The notes beneath the pieces were generated by a model, which was not told the origin of the DNA, did not search any database, and worked only from the letters and a program-made list of their open reading frames with translations. Shown here piece after piece: positions 16,486-25,846 of a stretch of DNA of 64,000 nucleotides. Where the stretch lies: positions 1,612,001 through 1,676,000 of the forward strand of contig NZ_CP049801.1 in assembly GCF_011578045.1 (NCBI RefSeq), written 5' to 3'. The translations under genes and the position numbers were made by a program. This DNA comes from Acinetobacter shaoyimingii (GTDB lineage Bacteria > Pseudomonadota > Gammaproteobacteria > Pseudomonadales > Moraxellaceae). Each line of letters starts with the position of its first letter. The first letter of the stretch is position 1.

Positions 16486-17246
16486 CATCATTCTGGATTG
16501 CACTTCAGTTCTTAACCACATTTCCTGTGAAACTCAAAGCCATGCCTTCAAAACAGCAAAATGCACGATCGTTGTTGTTTTATCCTTGGGTTGGATTATT
16601 GATTGGTTTAATACTGTTCGGTGTTGCCTTGGTTTTGCATGCGATACCCATCATTCTGTTGAGTAGTTTGATTTTAGTGGTGTGGATTTGGCTCACAGGG
16701 GGCTTGCATCTAGATGGATTGGCTGATACTGCGGATGCTTGGGTAGGGGGATTTGGGGATAAAGAGCGTACTTTAAGTATCATGAAAGATCCGAGTTGTG
16801 GACCGATAGGGGTGCTCAGCTTGATCATTATCTGTTTGATCAAATGGTCTGCAATATACGTTTTACTTGAACAGCACGTTTTACTGCCATTCATTATTAT
16901 TCCTATGTTAGGTCGTTTAACGCCTTTATTTTTGTTTATCTCTACACCTTATGTTCGTGAAAAAGGTTTAGGGTCGTCCATCACAGAATTTTTATCGAAA
17001 CCTTTGGTACTTTTGCTTCTTGTTTCAGAATTATTTCTTGGAACAATGCTTTCGTTGATTGGCTTTATATCTGTCGTCGTGGCTATTTTTACTGTGATTT
17101 ATCTACGTCATAAATTTATACAAAGAATAGGTGGAATTACAGGGGATACCGTAGGAGCGAGTATTGAAATAATAGAAGCGATCGCTGTAATGACCTTTGC
17201 GATTGCGATTCAATATCTAGATTTTCAATCTTATTGGCTTGAATAA
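16482..17246 (+). CDS. cobS: Adenosylcobinamide-GDP ribazoletransferase (cobalamin synthase)
   Basis: Integral membrane enzyme that joins adenosylcobinamide-GDP and alpha-ribazole. LHLDGLADTADAW near residue 70 and IMKDPSCGPIG are the CobS signature, and GGITGDTVGASIE near the C-terminus is the other conserved block. Six or so hydrophobic segments fit the 254-residue length. The ATGA overlap with cobC couples the two. With cobU, cobT and cobC it completes the nucleotide-loop assembly branch; genes for corrin-ring synthesis are absent from the window, which suggests salvage of cobinamide. Confidence 0.95.
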   Translation: MTSFWIALQFLTTFPVKLKAMPSKQQNARSLLFYPWVGLLIGLILFGVALVLHAIPIILLSSLILVVWIWLTGGLHLDGLADTADAWVGGFGDKERTLSIMKDPSCGPIGVLSLIIICLIKWSAIYVLLEQHVLLPFIIIPMLGRLTPLFLFISTPYVREKGLGSSITEFLSKPLVLLLLVSELFLGTMLSLIGFISVVVAIFTVIYLRHKFIQRIGGITGDTVGASIEIIEAIAVMTFAIAIQYLDFQSYWLE

Positions 17247-17272
17247 AAAAACACACCGAAGTGTGTTTTTTT
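17245..17272. terminator. Bidirectional terminator, cobS / porin
   Basis: AAAAAAACACAC (17245-17256), loop CGAA, GTGTGTTTTTTT (17261-17272). The convergent cobalamin operon and the porin gene share it. Confidence 0.88.
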
Positions 17273-17287
17273 AAGACATCGATCAAG

Positions 17288-18379
17288 TTAGAAATCGTAA
17301 CGCATCCCGACAGATACGCCATACGCATTTTCACCCATTGCAGCCAAAATTGGTGATGAAGCGTTGGCATTGGCACGACCTTCACGCCATGGTGCAAGAT
17401 TGGCATTGTCATCATTGAGCACGGTTGCGATATTGCCATAGACACGAAATGCTGGATCAAGTTTATGCTCTAGACCCAGGGCAATCATACTAGAGTTAGC
17501 CTCATTGGTATCGACATCTCGGTAGAGATATTGACCGCGGACTAAGGTTTTCTGTGTTATTTTATATTCGCCAGCGATACCGAAAATCTGCGCATCGACA
17601 TTGTTTGCAGTATTTTTGTCGTACTTAGAATTTTGATATAGACCGCCAATATTTAATGCTTCTGAAACTTTATAAGCACCTGCAACACGCACTGCATCAC
17701 GTGCGGTCGTTGCTGATGAATTGGATGCATTTTCTTCGAATTTTTCATAAGCAGCAGCTAAGTCAAACGGACCTTTTTTATAAGTTAATGCGATGTCATA
17801 AGCTTTGGTGTCGCTCAGTTCATCACCATTGGCTTGTTGATTCACTTGTACACCATTCTGCATAGATATACCCGCAAGCACGTTAAATCCGTTGCCAAAT
17901 TTTGGTGATTTATATTCAACCGTGTTGTCATTACGTTCATCGAAACGAAGACTGCCTGCACGGGTTAGATTTCGCATATCTCCCAACATATCACCAAAGA
18001 AATTGATCGGGCTACGTGCAATTTTAAACGGGCCATCAAAACGACCAATTCGGATTTGACCATACTGATCACTACGAATCCCTGCAAAGGTGTCACGTGT
18101 TGCGAACGAGTTGGCTTTAGAATCATTGGTGCCTGTTGCAAAATTAATTTCTTGCTCAATTTGAGCAAAGGCGGTCATCCCATTCTGTAGTTGATGATCG
18201 ACTTTAAAACCAAGTCGAGATGCGTTTGATGTAACCGTAAATACATCGTAGTTTTTGCCATCATCTAAATAGTCTAAGGTAATATTCGCGCGCCCATAAA
18301 TTTTCACATCTGCAGCTTGAGCCAACACAGGTGAAAGTAAAACAGCCCCAGTTACCAACATATAAATTGTTTTATTCAT
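17288..18379 (-). CDS. Outer-membrane porin, general diffusion type
   Basis: A 363-residue beta-barrel porin of the Gram-negative trimeric type (Porin_4-like, related to Burkholderia and Neisseria porins). It begins MNKTIYMLVTGAVLLSPVLA followed by QAADVKIYGRAN, a clear signal peptide and first strand. LGFKVDHQLQNGMTAFAQIE and GQIRIGRFDGPFK are typical strand and L3-region motifs, and the chain ends in RYDF with the terminal phenylalanine that guides BAM insertion. GGAGCAAGT precedes the ATG at 18379; an upstream in-frame start at 18427 would put extra polar residues before the signal peptide. Confidence 0.9.
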   Translation of the reverse strand: MNKTIYMLVTGAVLLSPVLAQAADVKIYGRANITLDYLDDGKNYDVFTVTSNASRLGFKVDHQLQNGMTAFAQIEQEINFATGTNDSKANSFATRDTFAGIRSDQYGQIRIGRFDGPFKIARSPINFFGDMLGDMRNLTRAGSLRFDERNDNTVEYKSPKFGNGFNVLAGISMQNGVQVNQQANGDELSDTKAYDIALTYKKGPFDLAAAYEKFEENASNSSATTARDAVRVAGAYKVSEALNIGGLYQNSKYDKNTANNVDAQIFGIAGEYKITQKTLVRGQYLYRDVDTNEANSSMIALGLEHKLDPAFRVYGNIATVLNDDNANLAPWREGRANANASSPILAAMGENAYGVSVGMRYDF

Positions 18380-18606
18380 ACTTGCTCCATTAAACCTTTT
18401 TTCTTCATTTGAAGTTGGTGAAATCATTTGCTGTTCATATTTGTCAGCATTTCGATAGGCTTAGTATTGGGAACAAATAAGTCATAAAGATTAAGAAAAT
18501 ATTTCAGATTTATTAAATATTTAGATGAATAGTATTGGTTTTATTGAGTGCTTATTTGTGGAGCATGGATTGATTATCATGAGATTTTTCATATTTTTTT
18601 GCACAT

Positions 18607-18632
18607 AAAAAATGGAGCCTAAGCTCCATTTT
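18607..18632 (-). terminator. Terminator after the HIT gene
   Basis: AAAAAATGGAGC (18607-18618), loop CTAA, GCTCCATTTT (18623-18632). Read on the minus strand it ends in six T. Confidence 0.82.
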
Positions 18633-18647
18633 GTCTACATCTACTCA

Positions 18648-19079
18648 TTAAAGTGCTGCTTTGATTTTCTCAGCGAGTGCTTTAATTTTATCTTGATCAC
18701 CCATTGCAGCTGCATGTTTTCCAAGTTCGTGCACTGAACTTGGAATGAGGTGGAAATGTACATGAGGTACAGTTTGACCTGCTGATGCACCTGAGAGTTG
18801 CATCAAAACAATCCCTTTGGCATCGAGTGTTTTTTCAATGGCCTGGGCAATTTTTTGCACAATTTGAATCGTGTATGCCGCAACTTGTGGATCTAAATCC
18901 AACAAGGTGACAGCAGGTGATTTTGGAATCACCAGAGTGTGACCTTCTGCTTGTGGCATAATATCCATAAAAGCGAGTACTTGATCGTCTTCATACACTT
19001 TGATTGCAGGAAGTTCACCACGTAAAATTCGTGCAAATATGTTTTGATCATCGTAGGTCATTGTTAAATCCTTGCTCAC
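18648..19079 (-). CDS. HIT family nucleotide hydrolase
   Basis: A 143-residue histidine-triad protein of the HINT/Hit branch. IFARILRGELPAIKVYEDD and FMDIMPQAEGHTLVIPK form the nucleotide-binding first half, and HVHFHLIP is the H-x-H-x-H-x-x catalytic motif. Such enzymes cleave nucleoside phosphoramidates and related adenylates in the cytoplasm. It lies 14 bases downstream of the small secreted protein gene on the same strand and ends at the terminator at 18607-18632. Confidence 0.92.
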   Translation of the reverse strand: MSKDLTMTYDDQNIFARILRGELPAIKVYEDDQVLAFMDIMPQAEGHTLVIPKSPAVTLLDLDPQVAAYTIQIVQKIAQAIEKTLDAKGIVLMQLSGASAGQTVPHVHFHLIPSSVHELGKHAAAMGDQDKIKALAEKIKAAL

Positions 19080-19093
19080 AGTCTTGAACCTTA

Positions 19094-19360
19094 TTATTTA
19101 CAGTTCAATTCTTTCTGACGAGCTTTGATCGAGTCAAGCTTTTGTTGCTCTTTCTCTGAAAATTTTGGTTTAGTTGTATTACAATTTTCATTACCAAATT
19201 TTGCTTTGGCGTCTGCATCTTTAAAACAGAAACCTTTGGCAGCATAAATCAGGTTGTATTCGTCTTTGAGTTTTTCACAATCTTTTGCATTATCAGCAAA
19301 AGCACTTACCCCGAAAGACATTGAAAATGCAGTAATTAAACCAATAAATAATTTGTTCAT
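19094..19360 (-). CDS. Small secreted protein, YARHG-like
   Basis: An 88-residue protein with a signal peptide (MNKLFIGLITAFSMSFGVSA, cut near FADN). The mature part has KDEYNLIYAAKGFCFKDADA, which resembles the YARHG domain pattern (L-R-N-x-I-Y-A-R-H-G-x-x-F), although the R-H pair is replaced by A-K. Four cysteines remain in the mature chain and could form two disulfides in the periplasm. GAGGGTAACTC precedes the start. Function unknown; it is co-oriented with and close to the HIT gene. Confidence 0.8.
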   Translation of the reverse strand: MNKLFIGLITAFSMSFGVSAFADNAKDCEKLKDEYNLIYAAKGFCFKDADAKAKFGNENCNTTKPKFSEKEQQKLDSIKARQKELNCK

Positions 19361-19440
19361 GAGTTACCCTCAATAGGACATATACGATTGTCACTTAAAT
19401 ACATTATATGTCCAAGTCTAAGGATTTCAATGATTAAAAA

Positions 19441-20310
19441 TTATTCGAGTGTAATATTACTCCATAATTCATACATCTTTACTGCCGCAGAGAAGTCGCT
19501 GTCAGGCTCAGAAGTATCATTTGCAGCCTGTATAAGACTTTGGGTCAGCCCAATAACAGGTGCTGATAATTTAGCCTGACGGATTAAGTCAACCGCAATG
19601 CCAGTATCTTTCGCTAGGAGTGGGAGGGCAAATGTCAGTGGAAATTTACGATTAAGCACGCGTTGTGGGAGTACATTTTCTGTGACTCCACTTTTACCAC
19701 TTGATGCATTAATACAATCCAATGCCTCAGTTAAGTTAACGCCGTGAGCTTTTAACGTGGTAAAACCTTCAGCAGCAGCACAAAGGTGAACGGCCATCAT
19801 CATATTATTCACGGCTTTCACTGCAAATCCTGCACCCGATGCACCCACATGTTTAATGAGTTTACCCATGGCTTGCATTGCAGGTAGCGCTTGATTAAAT
19901 GCAGCCTCTGATCCACCGACCATAAACGTTAAAGTCGCATTTTCAGCACCAATGGTTTGACCACTCACAGGTGCATCTAAAAAGGCAATATTACGCTGTT
20001 TCAAGAGCGCTTCTAACTCACGTGCAGCATCGGGGACACCGCTGGTACAGTCTACCCAAATTGAACCTGATTTGATCTGAAGCGGTTGAATGAGATGAAT
20101 AATATCTTGGCTGGTGGGTAAGCAAGAGAAAATGATGTCTGCTTGAACAGCTTGCTCCAATGATACAGCCTGAGTACCAAACTCAGTTGCATGTTGTTTG
20201 GCTTTTTCAAAATTACGGTTCCATACCAAAACTTGGTCAAAGTGCTTTGGTAAATGAGCTGCCATACGATAGCCCATTGCCCCTAAACCGATAAATGCAA
20301 CTGTTGTCAT
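19441..20310 (-). CDS. Beta-hydroxyacid dehydrogenase (HIBADH family)
   Basis: A 289-residue NAD(P)-dependent oxidoreductase of the 3-hydroxyisobutyrate / tartronate semialdehyde reductase family. AFIGLGAMGYRMA is the Rossmann nucleotide-binding motif, FLDAPVSGQTIGAENATL is the substrate-binding DxPVSGG-like block, and GFAVKAVNNMM contains the catalytic lysine. Nothing around it points to valine or glycolate catabolism, so the substrate stays open. It is a single gene. Confidence 0.88.
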   Translation of the reverse strand: MTTVAFIGLGAMGYRMAAHLPKHFDQVLVWNRNFEKAKQHATEFGTQAVSLEQAVQADIIFSCLPTSQDIIHLIQPLQIKSGSIWVDCTSGVPDAARELEALLKQRNIAFLDAPVSGQTIGAENATLTFMVGGSEAAFNQALPAMQAMGKLIKHVGASGAGFAVKAVNNMMMAVHLCAAAEGFTTLKAHGVNLTEALDCINASSGKSGVTENVLPQRVLNRKFPLTFALPLLAKDTGIAVDLIRQAKLSAPVIGLTQSLIQAANDTSEPDSDFSAAVKMYELWSNITLE

Positions 20311-20388
20311 GTTTTTTCTCTATTTCACTATTCAATTTAATTCAAATCAGGAAGTTGATTCTGTTTAGGATCTTAGTCTGAATCAAAA

Positions 20389-21498
20389 TTAAATTGGTGT
20401 TGAACGTTCAGCCAACCAATTTGCAAGTTTTGGCCAAAATTCATCCGCACTATTTTGATTTGACATGAGACCTAAATGCCCGCCAGGGATAAGAGTAAAC
20501 GTGACATCTGGGCTATTTGTCAATTCAGTCAATGGTCTAACAGCATCCGCAGTCACCATTTGATCGCTGCGACCTGCACCCACCAAGAGCGAACAGCGTA
20601 TATTTTTTAATTCGATTTTCTTATCTTGTAATTCGATAACGCCGTTTTTGAGTGGATTTCTTAACCAAATATTTAACAGCATGTCCTGATTAACTCCGCC
20701 AGGGTAGTCAATCATATGGTTTAAGAAAAATCCCAATGTGGCATGTTCATGGAGTAATTTAGTATTGTCCAAATTCATCAACAATTGCTTATGACCTTCA
20801 TACCAACCTTTTGGATCCAAAATTTTAAAGCCAATCGCATTTAAAATGCCGGGCGTATGTGTCAGTCGTTTTGGAATAGCACCTTGATAAATTTTATGCT
20901 GTAAAAGATGATGGCGTTCTAATAGTGTGTTGACCCGTTCATAAAGTCGACCAATACTGCCAGACGCATAGCTGTCTACAGGTGAACCCAGCACAATCAA
21001 ATTTTTCACATAGTTTGGTTCACGTAATGCGGTATACAACATCACGAAAACCCCAGCCATACTCCAACCGTGTAAAGAAACCTGATCTGACTTTGAATGG
21101 CTACGGATTTGATCGATACAACTTGGGATGGCTTCATCAATGAAATGGATAAAACTTAAATGATGATCTTTATAACCAAATTTGCCCCAATCAACTAAAT
21201 AAACATCAAAACCTTGCTCGGTATAGTATTTAACCAGTGATCGATAAGGATATAAATCATAAATATCCATTTTGATTGCCAGTGGTGCGACAAAAACTAA
21301 GGGTTCTTGGTATTTTTTATTTTCAGCAGCGTAGTAGCGAATTTTACTTTGTTTGTACTCACCAATCACGTCATAGCTTGTGGCTTGTGACAAAACCAGA
21401 GACTTGCCATAAAAAATACGGGTAGACAGATTCTTTAACTTAAGCCGTTGGTTTCTAAATTTACGTTTAAGGTGATGCATGGGGTGGGAGTGACTCAT
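20389..21498 (-). CDS. PhaC-like alpha/beta hydrolase with serine nucleophile
   Basis: A protein of about 369 residues similar to class III PHA synthases: PLVFVAPLAIKMDIYDL, then FDVYLVDWGKFG and a late GGHLG histidine motif. The nucleophile elbow is HGWSMAG, with serine where polymerising PHA synthases have cysteine, so it may be a hydrolase or acyltransferase and not a polymerase. Upstream starts reach 21621 and would overlap metZ, so I prefer the ATG at 21498, though it lacks a strong ribosome binding site. No phaA, phaB or phasin gene is nearby. Confidence 0.8.
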   Translation of the reverse strand: MSHSHPMHHLKRKFRNQRLKLKNLSTRIFYGKSLVLSQATSYDVIGEYKQSKIRYYAAENKKYQEPLVFVAPLAIKMDIYDLYPYRSLVKYYTEQGFDVYLVDWGKFGYKDHHLSFIHFIDEAIPSCIDQIRSHSKSDQVSLHGWSMAGVFVMLYTALREPNYVKNLIVLGSPVDSYASGSIGRLYERVNTLLERHHLLQHKIYQGAIPKRLTHTPGILNAIGFKILDPKGWYEGHKQLLMNLDNTKLLHEHATLGFFLNHMIDYPGGVNQDMLLNIWLRNPLKNGVIELQDKKIELKNIRCSLLVGAGRSDQMVTADAVRPLTELTNSPDVTFTLIPGGHLGLMSNQNSADEFWPKLANWLAERSTPI

Positions 21499-21614
21499 AT
21501 TGGTGTGATTTGCTCGAAGTGTAAGCGATATTTTCACATTATACCTTGACCTTAAATACTGTAGACGCTCAAAATGTTGGCAATTATTTACAAAGGCAGT
21601 CGACAGACTGATAA

Positions 21615-22808
21615 ATGACAATGAGCCAGCAAAACGACATTGAATATCACATTGATACCTTAGCTATTCGTACTGGTCATGATCGCACATTTGAAGGCGA
21701 GCACAGCGAACCAATTTTCTTAACTTCTTCTTTCGTATGTGAAAATGCAGCCGATGCCGCTGCAAAATTCTCGGGTGAAATTGAGGGCAATACTTATTCT
21801 CGTTATACCAATCCAACTGTACATACTTTTGAAAAGCGCTTAGCCGTGCTCGATGGCGCAGAACGTGCTGTTGCAACGAGTTCAGGTATGGCAGCGGTTC
21901 ATGCCGTGACCTTGGCCTATCTCAAATCTGGTGATCATGTTGTATGTTCACGTGCTGTATTTGGTTCAATTATTTCACTGTTCGAAAAGTACGTTGTTAA
22001 ATTTGGTGTCGATGTCACTTTTGTTGATTTAGAAGATTTGGATGCTTGGAAACAAGCCATTCGACCAAACACTCGCTTATTGTTTATCGAAACACCGTCT
22101 AACCCATTGGCTCAAGTCGGTGATATGCAAGCCATTGCAGATATTGCACATGCCCACGGTGCATTGTTTGCTGTAGATAACACGTTCTGTACGCCCATTT
22201 TGCAGCAACCAATCAAATTTGGCGCTGATTTAATTGTATATTCATCAACCAAATATATTGATGGTCAAGGTCGTGCATTAGGTGGTGCTGTTGTCGGTAA
22301 CCATAAGTTGCTTGAGGAAATCAACGGTGTAATTCGTACTTTGGGTAACTCTATGAGTCCATTCAATGCTTGGGTGTTCTTGAAAGGCTTAGAAACTTTA
22401 AGTTTGCGTATGAAGGCGCATTGTGCGAGTGCACAAAAATTGGCTGAATGGTTAGATGCTCATCCAAAAGTTGAAAAAGTATACTACGCAGGTTTACCTA
22501 ACCATGCAGGTCATGAGCTAGCGAAAAAACAACAGTCAGGCTTTGGTGGTGTGGTGTCATTTGTTGTTAAAGGTGAGCGCCAAGGTGCTTGGACAGTGAT
22601 TGACAATACTCAGTTCTTATCTATTACCAGTAACTTGGGTGATGTTAAATCAACAATTACTCATCCAGCGACGACTTCTCATGGCAGAATGTCAGCGGAA
22701 GCAAAACAAGCTGCAGGAATTTCTGAAGGTTTAATTCGTGTTTCTGTTGGTTTGGAAGATATTGATGATATTATTCGTGATATTCAACGTGGTCTAGACC
22801 TAATTTAA
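21615..22808 (+). CDS. metZ: O-succinylhomoserine sulfhydrylase
   Basis: Pyridoxal-phosphate enzyme of the Cys/Met metabolism family that makes homocysteine from O-succinylhomoserine and sulfide. TYSRYTNPTVHTFEKRLA and SSGMAAVHAV are the cofactor-contacting blocks, AVDNTFCTPILQQP and VYSSTKYIDGQGR give the aspartate and the Schiff-base lysine. The G-Q-G-R after the lysine is characteristic of MetZ as opposed to MetB (G-H-S). 397 residues, normal length. It starts at ATG 21615, with another ATG at 21621, and is divergent from the PhaC-like gene. Confidence 0.92.
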   Translation: MTMSQQNDIEYHIDTLAIRTGHDRTFEGEHSEPIFLTSSFVCENAADAAAKFSGEIEGNTYSRYTNPTVHTFEKRLAVLDGAERAVATSSGMAAVHAVTLAYLKSGDHVVCSRAVFGSIISLFEKYVVKFGVDVTFVDLEDLDAWKQAIRPNTRLLFIETPSNPLAQVGDMQAIADIAHAHGALFAVDNTFCTPILQQPIKFGADLIVYSSTKYIDGQGRALGGAVVGNHKLLEEINGVIRTLGNSMSPFNAWVFLKGLETLSLRMKAHCASAQKLAEWLDAHPKVEKVYYAGLPNHAGHELAKKQQSGFGGVVSFVVKGERQGAWTVIDNTQFLSITSNLGDVKSTITHPATTSHGRMSAEAKQAAGISEGLIRVSVGLEDIDDIIRDIQRGLDLI

Positions 22809-22876
22809 AAAAACGGGTCAATTGAAAATACGTTATATATTGATTTTAAAATTGAAATTTATGTTCGGAGATTTTT

Positions 22877-23206
22877 ATGAACATTAATATGTTGATGCAG
22901 CAAGCTCAGCGCATGCAAAAAGACATGGAAGCAAATGTCAAGAAAGCTAAAGAAGAACTTGCACAAACTGAAGTTCATGCTGAAGCAGGTGGCGGTTTAG
23001 TTAAAGTGACCATGACATGCCGTAATGTCGTAAAACGTATCGAAATCAATCCTGATCTTTTACAAGATGATCCTGACATGATTGAAGACTTAATTGCAGC
23101 AGCAATGAATGATGCTGCGCGTCAAGCAGAAGCAGTTTCTGAAGAAAGAATGAAGAGTGCAAACTCAGGTATGGGCTTACCACCTGGTCTTTCAGGCTTA
23201 TTCTAA
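22877..23206 (+). CDS. YbaB/EbfC nucleoid-associated protein
   Basis: A 109-residue DNA-binding protein of the YbaB/EbfC family. [18 protein letters not shown] begins the long dimerising helix and [21 protein letters not shown] is the central strand region. The glycine-rich tail [12 protein letters not shown] is typical. It lies 12 bases upstream of recR, the usual pairing; the frequent upstream partner dnaX is not here, metZ is. Confidence 0.93.
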   Translation: MNINMLMQQAQRMQKDMEANVKKAKEELAQTEVHAEAGGGLVKVTMTCRNVVKRIEINPDLLQDDPDMIEDLIAAAMNDAARQAEAVSEERMKSANSGMGLPPGLSGLF

Positions 23207-23218
23207 GGAATTCTATCG

Positions 23219-23815
23219 GTGTTTAGCGATCGTTTTGATCAACTGGTTCAAGCACTGCGAATTTTACCAAGCGTTGGGCCGAAATCGGCTCAGCGTATGG
23301 CATTGCATCTGATTATGAAGAATAAGGAAGGTGCAGTGGGTTTGGCGCATGCGCTCAATGAAGCGACTTCATATATTCATGAATGTCAAATTTGTCATTC
23401 ATTAACTGAAGATGAAGTGTGCCATATTTGCACATCCAACGATCGAGATAATACCTTACTTTGTGTCGTAGAATCTCCTGCTGATGTTATGGCGATTGAG
23501 CAAAGTGGTAGTTTTCGAGGGAAATATCATGTTTTGGGTGGGCATTTGTCGCCACTTGATGGTATAGGGCCTGAAGAAATTGGCATTCCATTTTTAATTC
23601 AGCGTTTAACCAATACTGATATTCAAGAAGTCATTTTGGCAACCAATGCAACGGTTGAAGGGCAAGCTACAGCGCATTATTTGCTTGAAGCAACAAAACA
23701 CATGCCTATTCAGATGACGCGTATTGCACAAGGTGTACCTCAAGGCGGGGAATTGGAATATGTCGATAGTCATACTTTGAGTCAGGCTGTGCATAATCGG
23801 ATGAAAATGAAATAA
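23219..23815 (+). CDS. recR: Recombination mediator RecR
   Basis: A 198-residue RecR protein, which works with RecF and RecO to load RecA at gaps. LPSVGPKSAQRMALHL is the helix-hairpin-helix, CQICHSLTEDEVCHIC is the four-cysteine zinc finger, and LCVVESPADVMAIE begins the Toprim domain. The start is GTG at 23219, with AAGGAATT in front. It follows ybaB closely and ends at its own terminator. Confidence 0.95.
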   Translation: MFSDRFDQLVQALRILPSVGPKSAQRMALHLIMKNKEGAVGLAHALNEATSYIHECQICHSLTEDEVCHICTSNDRDNTLLCVVESPADVMAIEQSGSFRGKYHVLGGHLSPLDGIGPEEIGIPFLIQRLTNTDIQEVILATNATVEGQATAHYLLEATKHMPIQMTRIAQGVPQGGELEYVDSHTLSQAVHNRMKMK

Positions 23816-23816
23816 C

Positions 23817-23845
23817 AAGCACACTCCGTGCTTTTTATTTTTTAT
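23817..23845 (+). terminator. Terminator after recR
   Basis: AAGCAC (23817-23822), loop ACTCC, GTGCTT (23828-23833), followed by TTTATTTTTTT. Confidence 0.78.
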
Positions 23846-24101
23846 AAAGTTAAAAAAAATATTATATTTTATTTATTTATGTTATTGATTAAGTTATGTT
23901 GGCTATAATAAGTGTGATATGAAATATAATATTTAATACTTGAATAATTTAAAAAAACTATTAATAAATGAATAATTAATTTTAAAATTTGTTGATAGCT
24001 CATGATTTTGGTGTGAATGTTTCAAAATATTATATTTATATTATATTTAATACGCTAAAATTAAACTTACTTTAACCCTACGGTTTTGACTTAAATACGG
24101 T

Positions 24102-25244
24102 ATGTTTCAATATATTCATCAACAAACTGATCTAGAAAATGTACTGATGCTGATGCGTCAACATAGTGTTTTTGGTTTAGACACTGAATTTATAAAAGTT
24201 GATACCTTTTGGCCAAAGTTGGGGCTTTTTCAAATCAATATTGCTGATCAAGTGTTTTTACTTGATGGTACATCGCTCAATTTAAAGGAATTTTGGCAAC
24301 AAATATTTTCAGCACAGCAGAACATTTTTCATGCTTGTGGCGAAGATATTGACCTGATTTATCATTATTCAAATCAAAAAAAATTAGCCAATGTCTTTGA
24401 CACGCAAGTTGCCATGTCTTTTTTGGGGCATGGGCTTCAGGTGAGTTATCAAAATGCTTTAAAAGACGTGTTAAATATTGATATTGATAAAGATCAAACA
24501 CGTTCTGATTGGTTAGCACGACCATTAAGCAATGAACAAATGAATTATGCAGCCAATGATGTGCTTTATATTGTCGAATTGGCTGAAAAGTTGAAGTTTG
24601 AACTAGACCAAAAAAATCTGTACCAACAAGTGCTTGAAGATTGTTCTCATTTGACCATTGAAATTGGTACTGAAACGCCTAAAGATAAGCTTTATACAGA
24701 GGTCGGAAACTACCGTCATTCTCGTAAGCAGCTGATGCAACTGCAATTGTTAAGCGTATGGCGTGAAGAAATGGTCAAAGCTTTGAATCAACCACGCAGT
24801 TTTTTACTTAAAAATTCAACGATGATTGATTTAATCGAAAAAAATCCTAAGAATAATTTTCAACTTTCACAAGTCAAAGATATTCGACCAAACGTTGTAC
24901 GTGAATTTGGCAAAACAATTTTAGATATTATTAAATTTCTTCCAGATCCAGAAGAATGGCCTTTGCGAATGGCTCGACCAATCCGTCATTCATCAAAAGA
25001 TATTACTCAAAATGTCGATGATCTTATTTTAAAAATATCTGAAGAAGTACATGTTCCTAAAGAAGTATTGATCCGTAAAAAGTGGCTTACAGCGTTGTAT
25101 CAACATATTGCTTTTCAAGGGAATGAGAAAGATCTCCCTGGCTATTTGCTCGGCTGGCGCTATGATTTACTTACGCAGCCACTTATCCAACTTTTAAGTA
25201 AAGATGCCGAATATTTAAGTATGCAAATGAAGGTCGACCAATAA
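24102..25244 (+). CDS. rnd: Ribonuclease D
   Basis: A 380-residue 3'-5' exoribonuclease of the DEDD-y class, used in tRNA 3' maturation. FGLDTEFIKVDTFWPKLGLFQ holds the D-x-E of Exo I, NIFHACGEDIDLI is Exo II, and MNYAANDVLYI is Exo III with the tyrosine and final aspartate. The region from about residue 210 (HSRKQLMQLQLLSVWREEMV) is the HRDC domain. It stands alone between two AT-rich gaps. Confidence 0.93.
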   Translation: MFQYIHQQTDLENVLMLMRQHSVFGLDTEFIKVDTFWPKLGLFQINIADQVFLLDGTSLNLKEFWQQIFSAQQNIFHACGEDIDLIYHYSNQKKLANVFDTQVAMSFLGHGLQVSYQNALKDVLNIDIDKDQTRSDWLARPLSNEQMNYAANDVLYIVELAEKLKFELDQKNLYQQVLEDCSHLTIEIGTETPKDKLYTEVGNYRHSRKQLMQLQLLSVWREEMVKALNQPRSFLLKNSTMIDLIEKNPKNNFQLSQVKDIRPNVVREFGKTILDIIKFLPDPEEWPLRMARPIRHSSKDITQNVDDLILKISEEVHVPKEVLIRKKWLTALYQHIAFQGNEKDLPGYLLGWRYDLLTQPLIQLLSKDAEYLSMQMKVDQ

Positions 25245-25513
25245 GTATTTTTATATTATTGAAAGATTTAAATTAAATATTTTCAATGGGTTTAGATCAT
25301 TGCGTTTTTAGTACATTACATACATTTTAATTAACCAGTTTTGACCTGTTGATTGAAGTGTTCTTACGCAATGCTCAAGACCAAATCATCATGCATGACT
25401 GAACCAGAATTTTTCAATATAGCACTGATCAAAGAACTGACAATTGTCTAAAACTCGACTGTAGCGTTAACAAACCTTAATGTTTCAAATGCTATTTTGC
25501 TGTATGATTTAGC

Positions 25514-25846
25514 ATGAGTTTTATGGATGTTGTTTTAAAGATGTTGTGTGAAATTTACAAGTCAAGTAAAAAAGATGAGATGTATCTATATGTTCCTTTT
25601 ATTGAACAAATTGAAGGTCAAGAACCTGTAGATCCACTCTCAGTACTTTCCGATGCTTTACGTCAAGCATTTGGACGTGCAACTTTTGTGATGAAATTAG
25701 AACTCCATGAAAATCGAAAATTAGCACGTGCAAATGTGCTACATGTGATGGATTCAATCCAAAACAGAGGTTTTTTTATTCAAATGCCTCCAGAAGGTTT
25801 AATTAATCCAAATGCAGTAGAGCCAGAGGGTTTACGTGGTGCGTGA
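25514..25846 (+). CDS. YcgL domain protein
   Basis: A 110-residue protein containing the YcgL domain: [18 protein letters not shown] is its conserved start, and [14 protein letters not shown] its end. The family is widespread in gammaproteobacteria without a firm biochemical role. The family usually begins near the second methionine at 25541, so the first nine residues may not be translated. The downstream membrane-protein gene overlaps it by 11 bases. Confidence 0.85.
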   Translation: MSFMDVVLKMLCEIYKSSKKDEMYLYVPFIEQIEGQEPVDPLSVLSDALRQAFGRATFVMKLELHENRKLARANVLHVMDSIQNRGFFIQMPPEGLINPNAVEPEGLRGA

